Shown here: positions 9,360 to 19,141 of the stretch, one piece after another | How positions within the stretch are numbered: the stretch's first letter is position 1 | Layout: each line of letters begins with the position of its first letter | Source: Actinoallomurus iriomotensis | GTDB taxonomy: Bacteria > Actinomycetota > Actinomycetes > Streptosporangiales > Streptosporangiaceae | Assembly (NCBI RefSeq): GCF_030269445.1 | Contig: NZ_BSTJ01000002.1 | Location: 620,001-684,000 of the forward strand | Direction of reading: 5' to 3' | DNA: 64,000 nt | The notes under the pieces: model-generated | Told to the model about the DNA's origin: nothing | Seen by the model: the letters and a program-made list of their open reading frames with translations, nothing else | The model's database searches: none | Program-made: the position numbers and the translations under genes

Positions 9360-10781
9360 CTACTCGGACAGCGCGGCGACCTGGCGCATCTTGTTGATGG
9401 TGTCCAGCGCGGCGACCTTGTAGGACTCCGCCAGGGTCGGGTAGTTGAAGACGGCGTCGACCAGGTAGTCGATGGTCCCTCCGCAGCCCATCACGGTCTG
9501 GCCGATGTGCACGAGCTCGGTCGCGCCCGTGCCGAAGACGTGCACGCCCAGCAGGCGGCGGTCCTCCGGGGACACCAGGAGTTTCAACATGCCGTACGAG
9601 TCGCCGATGATCTGCCCTCGCGCCAGCTCGCGGTAGCGGGAGACGCCGACCTCGAACGGGATGCGCTCGGCGGTCAGCTGGTCCTCCGTGCGGCCGACGA
9701 AGCTGATCTCGGGGATCGTGTAGATGCCGATCGGCTGCAGCTGGTGCATCTCGCGGGCCGGCTCGCCGCACGCGTGGTGGCCGGCCAGGCGGCCCTGTTC
9801 CATGGACGTCGCCGCGAGGGCCGGGAAGCCGATCACGTCGCCGACCGCGTAGATGTGCGGGACGGCGGTGCGGAAGTACTCGTCGACCTCGATGCGCCCG
9901 CGGGCGTCCGCGGTCAGGCCGGCCCGGTCCAGGTCGAGTTCGTCGGTGGCGCCCTGGCGGCCCGCGGAGTACATGACCGTGTCCGCCGGGATCTTCTTGC
10001 CGCTCTCCAGGATGGTCATCGCGCCGTTCCGCGTCCCGCCGAAGGACCGGCGCTCCACCGCGGCGACGGTCTCGCCGAACCGGAACGTCACCGCGAGGTC
10101 GCGCAGGTGGTACTTGAGCGCCTCGACGATCTCCAGGTCGCAGAACTCGAGCATGCGTTCCCGGCGTTCGACCACGGTGACCTTGGTGCCGAGGGCGGCG
10201 AACATCGAGGCGTACTCGATGCCGATCACTCCGGCGCCGACGACGACCATGGTCTGCGGCAGGTGATCGAGGCGGATGATGCCGTCCGAGTCGATGATCG
10301 TGCTGTCGTCGAACTCGACCGTGTCGGGGCGCGCCGGACGCGTGCCGGTGGCGATGATGATCTTGTCGGCGGTGAACTTGTTCTCGCGCCCCGTCAGCGG
10401 ATCGCTCACCTCGACGGTGTGCGGGTCGGTGAAGTGCGCGGTGCCGTCCAGGAGGGCGACGTGGTTACGGGAGAGCTGGCTCCGGATCACGTCGATCTCG
10501 CGGCCCACCACGTGCTGGGTGCGCGCCGCGAGGTCGGCGACGGTGATCTCCTCCTTGACCCGGTAGCTCTGGCCGTACAGCTCGCGCTGGTTGAGGCCGG
10601 TCAGGTAGAGCACCGCCTCGCGGAGCGTCTTGGAGGGGATGGTGCCGGTGTTGATGCAGACGCCGCCGATCATGTTCCGGCGTTCGACGACCGCCACCCG
10701 GCGGCCGAGCTTCGCCGCGGCGATCGCCGCTTTCTGCCCTCCGGGCCCGGATCCCAGGACAAGTACGTCGAAGTCGTACAC
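9360..10781 (-). CDS. sthA: Si-specific NAD(P)+ transhydrogenase (soluble)
   Basis: This 473-residue flavoprotein catalyses reversible hydride transfer between NADPH and NAD+ in the cytoplasm, balancing the two pools. The FAD-binding [10 protein letters not shown] is at residues 10-19 and the NAD(P) site [10 protein letters not shown] near residue 180. The dimerisation domain fills the last 120 residues. The active-site region reads [12 protein letters not shown], with Cys42 but Thr47 where dihydrolipoamide dehydrogenases have the second redox cysteine. Loss of that disulfide is the hallmark of SthA, so the assignment is firm. It starts with [10 protein letters not shown]. The gene is 33 bases downstream of the solenoid gene's start and is probably a separate transcript. 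Confidence 0.95.
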   Translation of the reverse strand: MYDFDVLVLGSGPGGQKAAIAAAKLGRRVAVVERRNMIGGVCINTGTIPSKTLREAVLYLTGLNQRELYGQSYRVKEEITVADLAARTQHVVGREIDVIRSQLSRNHVALLDGTAHFTDPHTVEVSDPLTGRENKFTADKIIIATGTRPARPDTVEFDDSTIIDSDGIIRLDHLPQTMVVVGAGVIGIEYASMFAALGTKVTVVERRERMLEFCDLEIVEALKYHLRDLAVTFRFGETVAAVERRSFGGTRNGAMTILESGKKIPADTVMYSAGRQGATDELDLDRAGLTADARGRIEVDEYFRTAVPHIYAVGDVIGFPALAATSMEQGRLAGHHACGEPAREMHQLQPIGIYTIPEISFVGRTEDQLTAERIPFEVGVSRYRELARGQIIGDSYGMLKLLVSPEDRRLLGVHVFGTGATELVHIGQTVMGCGGTIDYLVDAVFNYPTLAESYKVAALDTINKMRQVAALSE

Positions 10782-10785
10782 ACCC

Positions 10786-11559
10786 CTAGTCTGGCGTGGG
10801 CGCGCCCGGTGATCCAGTCCACCCCGGCCCCTTCTGTACCGGGATGACGAGGAGGATTCCGTCGTTCTGGTCGCGCACCTCGAACCGCCGCAGGTCCGAG
10901 CGCCGCAGCGCCGTGCCGCCGTGCACCTGGAGGTGATCCGGCGCGCCGGGTGTGCCGTATCCGGCCCGGGGGACGACCCACTCGGTCATGACGTGCCGCG
11001 CCCCCGTGGTGGAGACCGCGATCAGCTCGCAGGTCCGCGGGCCGGTGACGTGGGTGAGGTCCAGGGCGATGTGGGTGCCCCAGCCCTTGTCCTCCATCGC
11101 GACGACGCCGGCGACGCCGGTCCTCGGATCGGTGGCGCGCCGGATCTCACCCCAGGCCAGCAGGTCCGCCGGCACGTCGCCGTGGTCGTCCCCGGAGCCG
11201 GTGACCGACGCGCCCACGGCGGCCCCGCCGGCGAGGAGCGCGGCGCCGGCCACCAGACCGATGATCGTCGTACCGCGGCGGCGACGACGCTCGTCGATCC
11301 CGCGGCGGCGGAGCAGCCGGGACAGCTCGCCCGGCCCGCCCGCGCGACCGGCCGACGGTGGGTCCCTGTCGTCATCCTCCGGCGGCGCGACGCCGGAGAG
11401 GAGCTCCCGCATGCCCGCGAACTCCCCGAGTTCGCGCGCGCACCGGTCACAGCCGGTCAGGTGGGCCTCGAAGGCCCGCCGGTCGTCCTCTTCCAGCAGG
11501 CCCAGGGCGTACGCCCCGACGTCGGTGTGCGCGGCCGTGGCGTCGACGCGCTCGCTCAT
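10786..11559 (-). CDS. anti-sigma factor, zinc-binding (zf-HC2) membrane protein
   Basis: This 257-residue protein has an N-terminal anti-sigma zinc domain ([15 protein letters not shown], the H-x3-C-x2-C pattern near residue 35), a basic stretch, one transmembrane segment near residues 97-120 ([17 protein letters not shown]) and an extracytoplasmic domain of about 130 residues. It should hold its partner sigma factor inactive until an envelope signal is received. The ATG at 11557-11559 overlaps the sigma factor stop (ATGA), so partner levels are coupled. The frame runs open upstream inside the sigma gene, but the zinc domain fixes the start. The outer domain could bind a ligand; nothing in it names one. 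Confidence 0.92.
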   Translation of the reverse strand: MSERVDATAAHTDVGAYALGLLEEDDRRAFEAHLTGCDRCARELGEFAGMRELLSGVAPPEDDDRDPPSAGRAGGPGELSRLLRRRGIDERRRRRGTTIIGLVAGAALLAGGAAVGASVTGSGDDHGDVPADLLAWGEIRRATDPRTGVAGVVAMEDKGWGTHIALDLTHVTGPRTCELIAVSTTGARHVMTEWVVPRAGYGTPGAPDHLQVHGGTALRRSDLRRFEVRDQNDGILLVIPVQKGPGWTGSPGAPTPD

Positions 11560-12110
11560 GTCGTCACCCCCTTCTCCTCCAGGACGACGCGCAGCGCCCG
11601 TACGGCGTAGTAGACGCGTGACTTGACCGTGCCCACGGGAATGCCGAGGGTCTCGGCGGCCTGGTTGACCGTACGGTCGCGCAGGATCGTCTCGTTCAGG
11701 ATCTCCCGGTGCGCCGGAGACAGCTCCTTCAGCGCCTCGGTCACGAGGATGGTGCGCAGGAGGTCCTCCAGGCCGTCTTCCAGGTCCGGCAGCGCCTCCA
11801 GCTCGGCCTCGCCGGTCTCGGGCGGCCGGGCGTTCCTGCGGCGCCGGTCGTCGATCACGATCCGGCGGGCGACCGTCGCCAGCCAGGGCAGCAGGCTTCC
11901 TCCGTCCGGGTCGAGCCGGTCGATGCTGCGCCAGGCCCGGATCATCGTCTCCTGGACGACGTCCTCGGCCCACTGGCGGTCACCGCCGGTCGCCCGCATG
12001 ACGAGGGTGAACAGCGGCCGGTGGTACTCACGGTAGAGCGCCGCGATGGCGCGTTCGTCGTCGTCGGCCCGCGCGCGCTGCGTCTTGCCGCGGAATCCGG
12101 GAAATGCCAT
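11556..12110 (-). CDS. ECF RNA polymerase sigma factor
   Basis: This 184-residue sigma-70 family protein has region 2 at about residues 22-90 (AEDVVQETMIRAWRSID, then LPWLATVARRIVIDDRRRR) and region 4 at about 118-175 (LSPAHREILNETILRDRT, then the helix-turn-helix TVNQAAETLGIPVGTVKSRV). No domain lies between or beyond them, as expected for group IV (ECF) sigma factors of the SigK/SigL-like type that pair with zinc anti-sigma factors. The partner is the overlapping downstream gene. It directs RNA polymerase to stress promoters; the regulon is unknown. The ATG at 12108-12110 follows a GC-rich leader with a GGAG-like site (CAGGGAGG) about 20 bases away, so the ribosome site is weak. Confidence 0.93.
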   Translation of the reverse strand: MAFPGFRGKTQRARADDDERAIAALYREYHRPLFTLVMRATGGDRQWAEDVVQETMIRAWRSIDRLDPDGGSLLPWLATVARRIVIDDRRRRNARPPETGEAELEALPDLEDGLEDLLRTILVTEALKELSPAHREILNETILRDRTVNQAAETLGIPVGTVKSRVYYAVRALRVVLEEKGVTT

Positions 12111-12204
12111 GGCGGGGGTTCTCCGGGCAGGGAGGCTGAAGATCGACTCTAGAACGCCTCCCGGCGTCGCGCCAGCGACCGCCGGACGCCCCGTCTCCGC
12201 GCGC

Positions 12205-12876
12205 TCAGAGGGCCTTGCGCAGCCACTGCTCCACGCCGGCGATGTGCACGGTCGCCAGGGCGCGTGCGACGTCCGCCTGCCGGGCGGCGAGCGCGTCGAG
12301 GATCGCGTGGTGTTCGTCCAGCGTGCGCCTGAGCGCGCCCTCCTGGGTGAGCCCGCGCCACACCCGCGCCCGGATGGTCGGCCCGCACAGCGTGTCGACC
12401 AGGGAGTAGAGCACCGAGTTGCCGGCCGCCTCGGCGATGCGGCGGTGGAACTCCAGGTCGTTCTCGACGAGGTCCTCCACGGAGGACTCGCCGGTGACGC
12501 GGCCGAGGTGGTCGCGCAGCGAGTCCACCGTCTCCAGGCTGATCTGCTGCGCGGCGAGGGCCGTCGCGGCGGGTTCGAGGATGCGGCGGACCTCGAAGAA
12601 CTCCAGGACCGTGGCGTCGTGGTGCAGGTCGACGATGAAGCTCAGCCCGTCGAGAAGGGCCTTGGGCTCCAGGCTCGTGACGTACGTGCCGTCGCCCTGG
12701 CGCACGTCGAGGATGCGCACGAGCGACAGCGCGCGCACGGCCTCGCGCAGTGAGTTGCGGGACAACCCCAGCTGGGCGGCGAGGTCGGCCTCTTTCGGCA
12801 GCCGGTCGCCGGGCCGGAGCTCACCCGAAACGATCATCCCCTTGATCTTTTCGATCGCCTCATCAGTGATCGGCAT
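12205..12876 (-). CDS. FadR/GntR-family regulator with FCD ligand domain
   Basis: This 223-residue regulator has a GntR winged helix (residues 5-70; LPKEADLAAQLGLSRNSLRE is the helix-turn-helix) and a C-terminal FCD all-helical domain. The metal/ligand residues appear in order: D-x-x-x-H in NDLEFHRRIAEAAGN, then the DEHHAI histidine, then VHIAGVEQWL. FCD proteins bind organic acids such as gluconate, lactate or galactonate and usually repress nearby catabolic genes. No such operon is adjacent here, so its targets are unclear. The inverted repeats upstream (12979-13016) could be its own operator and might affect the divergent PknG operon. Confidence 0.9.
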   Translation of the reverse strand: MPITDEAIEKIKGMIVSGELRPGDRLPKEADLAAQLGLSRNSLREAVRALSLVRILDVRQGDGTYVTSLEPKALLDGLSFIVDLHHDATVLEFFEVRRILEPAATALAAQQISLETVDSLRDHLGRVTGESSVEDLVENDLEFHRRIAEAAGNSVLYSLVDTLCGPTIRARVWRGLTQEGALRRTLDEHHAILDALAARQADVARALATVHIAGVEQWLRKAL

Positions 12877-12978
12877 GTTCCCCTACCCCAGGCTCCCCAG
12901 AACGACGGTCCAAGCGTCCCACGTGGCATTCGCCGACCACTCCGTAACCGCGCTTTGCTCCCGGAATGTGCAGATCGC

Positions 12979-13016
12979 TTGTGATGACCAGGGTTCTTGG
13001 TGGAAACTGATCCACC
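12979..13016. promoter_or_regulatory. candidate operator: two inverted repeats in the divergent region
   Basis: Between the FCD regulator and the coiled-coil gene, TTGTGATGACCA (12979-12990) resembles the TxGT-N-ACxA operator layout of FadR-type regulators. GGTGGA and TCCACC (12999-13016) form a six-base inverted repeat with a six-base spacer. Position and symmetry suggest autoregulation, but neither repeat was tested against known sites, and short repeats are common at this GC content. Confidence 0.3.
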
Positions 13017-13127
13017 GATAAGCGCGGCATCGGAACAATGCGTCGAGCCGCCTTTCTCTACGGGTGCACACGGGGTCGAGCACGGACGAGGGTCGGTTTG
13101 CTGGGGGACGCGGGAGTCGGCCGGTCG

Positions 13128-14330
13128 ATGAGCCGGGACGAGATCGACCGTACGCTGACACGCCTGAAGGGCGAGCGCGAACGCATCACCCAGGGCCTGC
13201 TGGAGCTTGAGGCCCACCAGGGCTACCAGATGCTGAAGGGCACCCGGCTGACCGGCGAGACCGAGCGGTCCTGGGTCGGCATCAACGGCCGGATGGCCAC
13301 GCTGTGGAAACTGTTCGACGCCCACGGGAAGGTGCTCGGTGAGGCCGAAGAACTCCGCGAGCGGCATTCCAAGCCCGGTCAGGCCCAGCTCGCCGAGCTG
13401 ACACGCCTACTCACCGGCACCTCCGTCGAGCTGGTGAGCGAGGAGATCCCCCTCGAGGAGCGGACCCTGCTCGGCCCGACCGGCGAGTGGCTGACGCTCG
13501 ACGGCGTGATCGAGCGGATGACGCCCCTGTACGAGGAGACCGCCGGCCTGGTCGCCTCGGTGAACGAGATCTGGTCGGCCCTGCTCACCCGGCTGGGCGA
13601 GGTGGAGGAGACGGCGCGCGCCGTGGCGGCCCTGCACGGCGCCCTCGGCGCGCACGAGCCGGCGTTCGACGAGCTGTCCCGGCTCCTCGCGGCGGTGCGC
13701 GAGACCGTACGGTCCGACCCGATGTCGCTCACGTCCGGCGGGCAGGCCGACACCGCGCGGATCGACGCGATCGGGACCGACCTGACGGCCCTGCGCGGCC
13801 GGCTGGAGGACGCCCTGCGGATCCGCGACGAGCACGACGCGCGGGCCCGTGGCATCGAGGCCACGATCGGCCTGGTCGAGACGGCCGAACACGAGGCCGC
13901 CGACGCCCGCGACCGGGTCCTCGCCAAGATCGACTCACCGCAGCTGCCCGACATCCCGGTGACCTCGGTCGCGCTCCGCGACCGGCTCGCGGCCCTGGAG
14001 GGGCTGCGCGGCGAGGGCCGGTGGGTCGAGCTGGCGTCGCGCGCCGCCGAGGTCGAGCAGGCCGCCGCCACCGCGCTCGACCAGGCGCGCCAGACGACCG
14101 CGCTCATCACCGGCGTGCTGGACCGCCGCGACGAACTGCGCGGACGGCTCGACGCGTACAAGGCCAAGGCGGGCCGGCTCGGGCTGGCCGAGGACACCGA
14201 GCTGACCGGCCTGCACCAGCGGGCGCATGACCTGCTGTGGACCTCACCGTGCGACCTGCGCGGGGCCACCAAGGCGCTGGCGGACTACCAGCGGGCGATC
14301 GCATCGCGCGCGGAGGGGACGAGTCGATGA
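13128..14330 (+). CDS. coiled-coil protein, first gene of the PknG operon (function unknown)
   Basis: This protein of about 400 residues is nearly all helical, rich in Glu, Arg, Ala and Leu heptads (for example LTRLKGERERITQGLLELEA near the start), with no membrane segment, signal peptide or catalytic motif. It is predicted to be a cytoplasmic coiled-coil. Its stop overlaps the PknG start (ATGA at 14327-14330), which places it first in the kinase operon and suggests a scaffold or substrate role. The ATG at 13128 is preferred; the frame is open 30 codons further upstream but that part looks unlike the rest, and the ribosome site is weak for both. Confidence 0.75.
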   Translation: MSRDEIDRTLTRLKGERERITQGLLELEAHQGYQMLKGTRLTGETERSWVGINGRMATLWKLFDAHGKVLGEAEELRERHSKPGQAQLAELTRLLTGTSVELVSEEIPLEERTLLGPTGEWLTLDGVIERMTPLYEETAGLVASVNEIWSALLTRLGEVEETARAVAALHGALGAHEPAFDELSRLLAAVRETVRSDPMSLTSGGQADTARIDAIGTDLTALRGRLEDALRIRDEHDARARGIEATIGLVETAEHEAADARDRVLAKIDSPQLPDIPVTSVALRDRLAALEGLRGEGRWVELASRAAEVEQAAATALDQARQTTALITGVLDRRDELRGRLDAYKAKAGRLGLAEDTELTGLHQRAHDLLWTSPCDLRGATKALADYQRAIASRAEGTSR

Positions 14331-16798
14331 TTCGGTGCACCCAACCGGGATGCACGGGAACGGTGGAGGACGGTTACTGCGTCCAATGCGGTATGGCACC
14401 TGGACCAGCGGCACCGAGCGCGTCACCCGCGAGCGCCCCGGCGGGCCGCTGCGCCCAGCCCGGGTGCGGCGGCACCATCGAGGACGGCTACTGCACGACC
14501 TGCGGCATGGCGCCCGCTCCCGCCGCGTCCGCGCCGCAGCCCCCCGTCTCCACGCCGAAGGCGGCGGCTCCCGTTCCCCCCGCCGTGCCCGACGGAAGGT
14601 GCGGGCAGCCGGGCTGCGGCGGAGTCATCGAGGACGGCTACTGCTCCACCTGCGGGTCGCCTCCCGCGTCGCGTCCGGTCACGAGCGGGAGCACGCCGAG
14701 CGTCACCACCGGCAGCTCGATCACCGGCAGCGTGCGGTCCACTCGCAGTGTCCGGACCGGGTCAACGCGCTCGCGGGCGTCGGGGCGCGGCATGCTGGGC
14801 GCCGGGCTGGTCGAGGTGCCCCGCGTCCCCTACCGCGACCCGGCCTCGGCGATCAAGGAGAACCCCGAGGTCGCCGAGCACAAGCGGTTCTGCGGCGGCT
14901 GCGGCGAGCCGGTCGGGCGGGCGCGCGGCGGCCGGCCCGGCCGTACGGAGGGCTTCTGCCCGAACTGCGGCGCCGGGTACTCCTTCACCCCCAAGCTCAA
15001 GCCGGGCGACCTGGTCGGCGGGCAGTACGAGGTGCTCGGCTGCCTCGCGCACGGCGGCCTCGGCTGGATCTACCTCGCCCGCGACCGCAACGTCAACGAC
15101 CGCTGGGTCGTGCTCAAGGGCCTGCTCGACACCGGTGACGCGGACGCCCTCGCGGCGGCCGCCGCGGAGCGCTCGTTTCTCGCCGAGGTCGAGCACCCGA
15201 ACATCGTCAAGATCTACAACTTCGTCCAGCACGGCGGCTCCGGTTACATCGTCATGGAGTACGTCGGCGGCAAGCCGCTGAAGGACGTGCTGCTCGAACG
15301 CCGCAAGGCCGGCGAGGACGCGCTGCCGCTCGGGCAGTCCATCGCGTACGGGCTGGAGCTGCTGCGCGCGCTCGGCTACCTGCACGGCGTCGGCCTCCTC
15401 TACTGCGACCTCAAGCCGGACAACGCCATCCAGTCCGACGAGCAGCTCAAGCTCATCGACCTGGGCGGGGTCCGCCGCGTCGACGACATGGACAGCGCGA
15501 TCTACGGCACGGTCGGCTACCAGGCGCCGGAGATCGCCGAGCAGGGGCCCTCGGTCAGCTCCGACCTGTACACCGTCGGCCGTACGCTCGCGGTGCTCAG
15601 CTTCCCGTTCAAGCACTTCACCACCACCTACGCGACCCGCCTGCCGGACCGGGCGGAGATCCCGCTGCTCCAGCGGTTCGAGTCCTACGACCGGCTGCTG
15701 CGGCGGGCCACCCACGCCGACCCCGAGGCGCGGTTCGCCGACGCCACGGACATGGCCGACCAGCTCACCGGCGTGCTGCGGGAGGTCCTGTCGGCCGAGG
15801 ACGGGCAGCCACGCCCCGGCCCCTCGTCGCTGTTCGGCATGGAGCTGCGGACCATCGGCACCGAGCTGGCCGACGGCTCCGGCTCGGTGCTCGACCCGCC
15901 CACCCCGGCGGAGGTGGCGGCCGCGCTGCCGACTCCGCTGGTGGACGGCACCGACCCGGCCGCGGGGTTCCTGGCCGGCCTCACCAGCGCCGAGCCGGAG
16001 CAGCTCGTGGCCGCGCTGTCCGCCGCGCAGAGCCCCTCACCGGAGGTGCGCCTGACGCTGGCGCGCGTGCGGATCGAGCTCGGTGACATCGCCGAGGCGC
16101 ACCGGCTCCTGGGCGAGCTGGCCGCCGAACGCCCCGGTGACTGGCGGATCCCGTGGTACGAGGCGGTGGCCGTGCTGGCGGCCGGCGACGTCGCGCGGGC
16201 CGAAGGGCTGTTCGACGAGATGTACTCCCTGCTGCCCGGGGAGGCGCCGCCCAAGCTGGCGCTCGCCTACTGCCGGGCGCACCGCGGCGACCACGCCGGG
16301 GCGGCCGACCTGTACGAGCGGGTCTGGCGCACCGACAACGGCTACATCAGCGCCGCGTTCGGGCTGGCCCGCGCGCGGCTGGCGGCCGGCGACCGCGCCG
16401 CCGCCGTGGCCGTGCTCGACTCCGTGCCGAGCATCTCCAGCCACCACGTCGCCGCGCAGGTCGCCGCGGTGGCGACCGCGATCCGCGGCCGCAACCCGGC
16501 CGAGCTGACCGAGCCCGAGCTCATCGGCGCGGGCGGCCGGCTGGCCACGCTCAAGCTCGACGGCGAGCAGCGCGGCCGGCTCGTGGCCGAGGTCCTGGAG
16601 ACCGCCCTCACCTGGGCGCACGCGACCGGGGAGGCGCCACGGCAGGGCACCCTGTTCGACGCGGCCCTGACCGAACGCGCCCTGCGCGGCCGGCTGGAGG
16701 AGACCTACCGCGCGCTGGCCCGTCTCGCCGACACCCCGGCCGAACGCCACGCGCTCGTCATCCGCGCCAACGCCGCGCGCCCGAGGACGCTGGTCTGA
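14327..16798 (+). CDS. pknG: serine/threonine protein kinase PknG with extra N-terminal zinc ribbons
   Basis: This 823-residue kinase starts with three near-identical Cys4 ribbons (C4/C9/C18/C21, C42/C47/C56/C59, C92/C97/C106/C109). A rubredoxin-like domain follows (C189, C192, C211, C214), then the kinase domain (about 228-500). The ATP lysine is K264 (VVLKG), the catalytic loop YCDLKPDN has D361 and N366, and the DFG equivalent is DLG at D378. A C-terminal TPR-like helical region follows (about 575-820). Rubredoxin-kinase-TPR is the PknG architecture, known in mycobacteria to control 2-oxoglutarate metabolism by phosphorylating the FHA protein GarA. The added triple ribbon is not in mycobacterial PknG. 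It overlaps both neighbours by one to four bases. Confidence 0.95.
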   Translation: MIRCTQPGCTGTVEDGYCVQCGMAPGPAAPSASPASAPAGRCAQPGCGGTIEDGYCTTCGMAPAPAASAPQPPVSTPKAAAPVPPAVPDGRCGQPGCGGVIEDGYCSTCGSPPASRPVTSGSTPSVTTGSSITGSVRSTRSVRTGSTRSRASGRGMLGAGLVEVPRVPYRDPASAIKENPEVAEHKRFCGGCGEPVGRARGGRPGRTEGFCPNCGAGYSFTPKLKPGDLVGGQYEVLGCLAHGGLGWIYLARDRNVNDRWVVLKGLLDTGDADALAAAAAERSFLAEVEHPNIVKIYNFVQHGGSGYIVMEYVGGKPLKDVLLERRKAGEDALPLGQSIAYGLELLRALGYLHGVGLLYCDLKPDNAIQSDEQLKLIDLGGVRRVDDMDSAIYGTVGYQAPEIAEQGPSVSSDLYTVGRTLAVLSFPFKHFTTTYATRLPDRAEIPLLQRFESYDRLLRRATHADPEARFADATDMADQLTGVLREVLSAEDGQPRPGPSSLFGMELRTIGTELADGSGSVLDPPTPAEVAAALPTPLVDGTDPAAGFLAGLTSAEPEQLVAALSAAQSPSPEVRLTLARVRIELGDIAEAHRLLGELAAERPGDWRIPWYEAVAVLAAGDVARAEGLFDEMYSLLPGEAPPKLALAYCRAHRGDHAGAADLYERVWRTDNGYISAAFGLARARLAAGDRAAAVAVLDSVPSISSHHVAAQVAAVATAIRGRNPAELTEPELIGAGGRLATLKLDGEQRGRLVAEVLETALTWAHATGEAPRQGTLFDAALTERALRGRLEETYRALARLADTPAERHALVIRANAARPRTLV

Positions 16799-17796
16799 TG
16801 GCCGCGACGACCGAAGAGCGGGCCTGCCCCGTCTGCGATCTGCCGGTGTACCCGGACGAGGACTACTGCGAGGCGTGCGGCCACCGCCTCGACGCGCCCG
16901 TCCCCCGCTGCCCGGGATGCGGCGGCACCGCGATCAGCGACGGCTACTGCGAGCAGTGCGGGCTGCGCCAGCCCGACGGCACCGACCACGTCGAGCTGGA
17001 GATTCCCGGGGCGGCCGGGGTGAGCGACCGCGGCCTGCGGCACAGCCGCAACGAGGACGCGATGGCGCTGGCCGCCACCACCGACGGCGTCGCCGGGGTG
17101 GTGTGCGACGGAGTCTCCTCCTCCACCCGCCCCGAGGACGCCTCCCGCGTCGCCGCCGACACCGGGGCCGCCGCGCTCGCCGAGCTGCGCGCCGCCGGGC
17201 AGGACCCCGAGTCCGCCACCCGTACGGCCGCCGCACGGGCGGCCGAGGCCGTGGCCCGCCTGGGCGGCGGAGACGGGGACGACACCCAGCCGACCGAGCC
17301 GCCGTCGTGCACCTACGTCTCGGCGCTGGTGCACGGCGACTCGGTGACCGTCGGCTGGATCGGCGACAGCCGCGCCTACTGGCTGCCGGAGAGCGGCGAG
17401 GGCGCGCAGCTGACGGAGGACGACTCGTGGGCCGGCCAGATGATCGCCTCCGGGGCGCTCACCGAGGAGGAGGCCGAGCGGCACCCGAACGCGCACGTGA
17501 TCACCGCCTGGCTCGGCGCGGACGCCACCGACGTGGAGCCGCACGTGCGCACCCTCACCCCGGACACGCCGGGAGTGCTCCTCGTGTGCAGCGACGGGCT
17601 GTGGAACTACTTCCCCGACCCCGCCCGGCTCGCCGCGGCCGCCCCCGCCGCGGCGTCGGAGCCCCTGGAGGCGGCGCGGACGCTGACCCGCCTGGCGAAC
17701 GAGGCCGGCGGACGCGACAACATCACCGTCGTCGTCATCCCCCTCCGGCCGCACACCCCGCCTCCCGCACCACCGACTCAGGAGCCGTCCCGATGA
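16798..17796 (+). CDS. PP2C-family serine/threonine phosphatase with two zinc ribbons
   Basis: This 332-residue protein begins with two Cys4 ribbons (C10/C13/C24/C27 and C38/C41/C51/C54). The second contains the ISDGYCEQCG pattern seen in the kinase ribbons. The PP2C domain fills about 70-320, with metal residues in RNEDAM (E86, D87), VVCDGVSSS (D104), WIGDSRAY, CSDGLWNY and GRDNITVV. It should reverse phosphorylation made by the PknG encoded one base upstream (TGATG overlap at 16796-16800). Kinase and phosphatase are therefore made together and share a docking-like module. It is cytoplasmic, with no membrane segment. Confidence 0.93.
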   Translation: MAATTEERACPVCDLPVYPDEDYCEACGHRLDAPVPRCPGCGGTAISDGYCEQCGLRQPDGTDHVELEIPGAAGVSDRGLRHSRNEDAMALAATTDGVAGVVCDGVSSSTRPEDASRVAADTGAAALAELRAAGQDPESATRTAAARAAEAVARLGGGDGDDTQPTEPPSCTYVSALVHGDSVTVGWIGDSRAYWLPESGEGAQLTEDDSWAGQMIASGALTEEEAERHPNAHVITAWLGADATDVEPHVRTLTPDTPGVLLVCSDGLWNYFPDPARLAAAAPAAASEPLEAARTLTRLANEAGGRDNITVVVIPLRPHTPPPAPPTQEPSR

Positions 17797-17830
17797 GCGC
17801 TCCGGTCACCCCTCCCACGAAGGAAGGCGC

Positions 17831-19138
17831 ATGACGGGCAACCCCGATTTCACTCTCACGATCGACCAGAACAAGTACCTCCCCGAAGGGGGCCAGGAGG
17901 TACACGCGATCGTGACGGTCGAGGCGAGCGGCGTGCCCGCCGCCGGGGCCGTGCGGTCGACGTCCGCCGCCGAGGTGATCATCATCGACACCTCCGGTTC
18001 GATGGACTACCCGCGCACCAAGATGTCCGCGGCGATCCGGGCCGCGCAGACCGCGGTGGACTCGCTCCGCGACGGCGTCGCCTTCGCGGTGGTCTCCGGC
18101 TCCGCACGGGCCCGGATGGTCTACCCGGCCGGTGAGCAGCTCGTTCCCGCGAACCCGCAGACCCGGCAGGAGGCCAAGGCCGCGCTGGAGCGCGTGCGCC
18201 CGGCCGGCGGCACCGCGATCGGCGCGTGGCTGGGGCTGGCCGACCGGCTGTTCGCCGCCCACCAGGAGGGCATCCGGCACGCCATCCTCCTCACCGACGG
18301 CAAGAACCAGCACGAGAGCCCGGAGCAGCTCGACGCCGTGCTCCAGTCGTGCGTCGGCCACTTCGTGTGCGACTGCCGCGGCGTCGGCACCGACTGGGAG
18401 GTCGCCGAGCTGCGCAAGGTGGCCTCGGCCATGCTCGGCAGCGTCGACATCGTCGCCAGCCCGAACGACCTGGTCGCCGACTTCCGCGCGATGACCGAGG
18501 CGGCCATGGGCAAGGCCGTCGCCGACGTGGCGCTGCGGGTCTGGACACCGCAGGCCGCGCGGCTGCGCTTCGTCAAACAGGTGACGCCGTCCGTCGAGGA
18601 CCTCACCGGCAAGCGCGTCGACGCCGGCCCGCGCGCCGGCGACTACCCGATCGGCGCGTGGGGCGCGGAGAGCCGCGACTACCACATCTGCGTCGAGGTG
18701 CCCCCCGGGATGATCGGCCAGGAGCTGCGCGCGGCCTGGGTCAAGCTGGTGCTGCCGGGCACCGGCGGCGAGGAGCAGGTGCTCGCCACCGGCAACGTCC
18801 TGGCCGAGTGGACCGACGACGAGGCCCAGTCCACCCGCATCAACCCCAAGGTCGCCCACTTCACCGGGCAGGCCGAGCTCGCCGAGGCGATCCAGGAGGG
18901 CCTGGCGGCCCGCAAGAGCGGCGACGTCGACACCGCGACCGCCCGGCTGGGCCGTGCGGTCAAGCTCGCCCACGAGTCGGGCAACGACGCGATCGCCGGC
19001 CTGCTGGACAAGGTCGTCGACGTCGACGACCACGCGACCGGCACCGTACGGCTGAAGAAGAACGTCGACAAGGCCGACGAGATGTCCCTGGACACCCGGT
19101 CGAGCAAGACCGTACGGACGCGGAAGGGCGGAGCCTGA
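17831..19138 (+). CDS. von Willebrand factor A domain protein of the PknG operon
   Basis: This 435-residue protein has a vWA domain at about residues 45-220 with an intact metal (MIDAS) site, DTSGSM at 53-58, and later conserved threonine (GGTAIG) and aspartate (LLTDGKN) positions. A beta-rich middle region and an alanine-rich helical region follow. The C-terminal tail is rich in Ser, Thr and Arg (SSKTVRTRKGGA), a possible phosphorylation site for PknG, though that is inference. AAGGAAGG sits just before the ATG. vWA proteins assemble complexes through metal-dependent contacts. Together with kinase and PP2C it recalls the TerY-P set, but GlnX and GlnH here point to nutrient signalling. Confidence 0.9.
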   Translation: MTGNPDFTLTIDQNKYLPEGGQEVHAIVTVEASGVPAAGAVRSTSAAEVIIIDTSGSMDYPRTKMSAAIRAAQTAVDSLRDGVAFAVVSGSARARMVYPAGEQLVPANPQTRQEAKAALERVRPAGGTAIGAWLGLADRLFAAHQEGIRHAILLTDGKNQHESPEQLDAVLQSCVGHFVCDCRGVGTDWEVAELRKVASAMLGSVDIVASPNDLVADFRAMTEAAMGKAVADVALRVWTPQAARLRFVKQVTPSVEDLTGKRVDAGPRAGDYPIGAWGAESRDYHICVEVPPGMIGQELRAAWVKLVLPGTGGEEQVLATGNVLAEWTDDEAQSTRINPKVAHFTGQAELAEAIQEGLAARKSGDVDTATARLGRAVKLAHESGNDAIAGLLDKVVDVDDHATGTVRLKKNVDKADEMSLDTRSSKTVRTRKGGA

Positions 19139-19141
19139 TCC

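Noticed and set aside
14327-19138. Kinase, PP2C and vWA trio as a TerY-P anti-phage triad
   Set aside because: The kinase has the rubredoxin-kinase-TPR plan of PknG and the operon ends with GlnX and GlnH, so nutrient signalling explains it better. A link between the two systems is possible but not shown.
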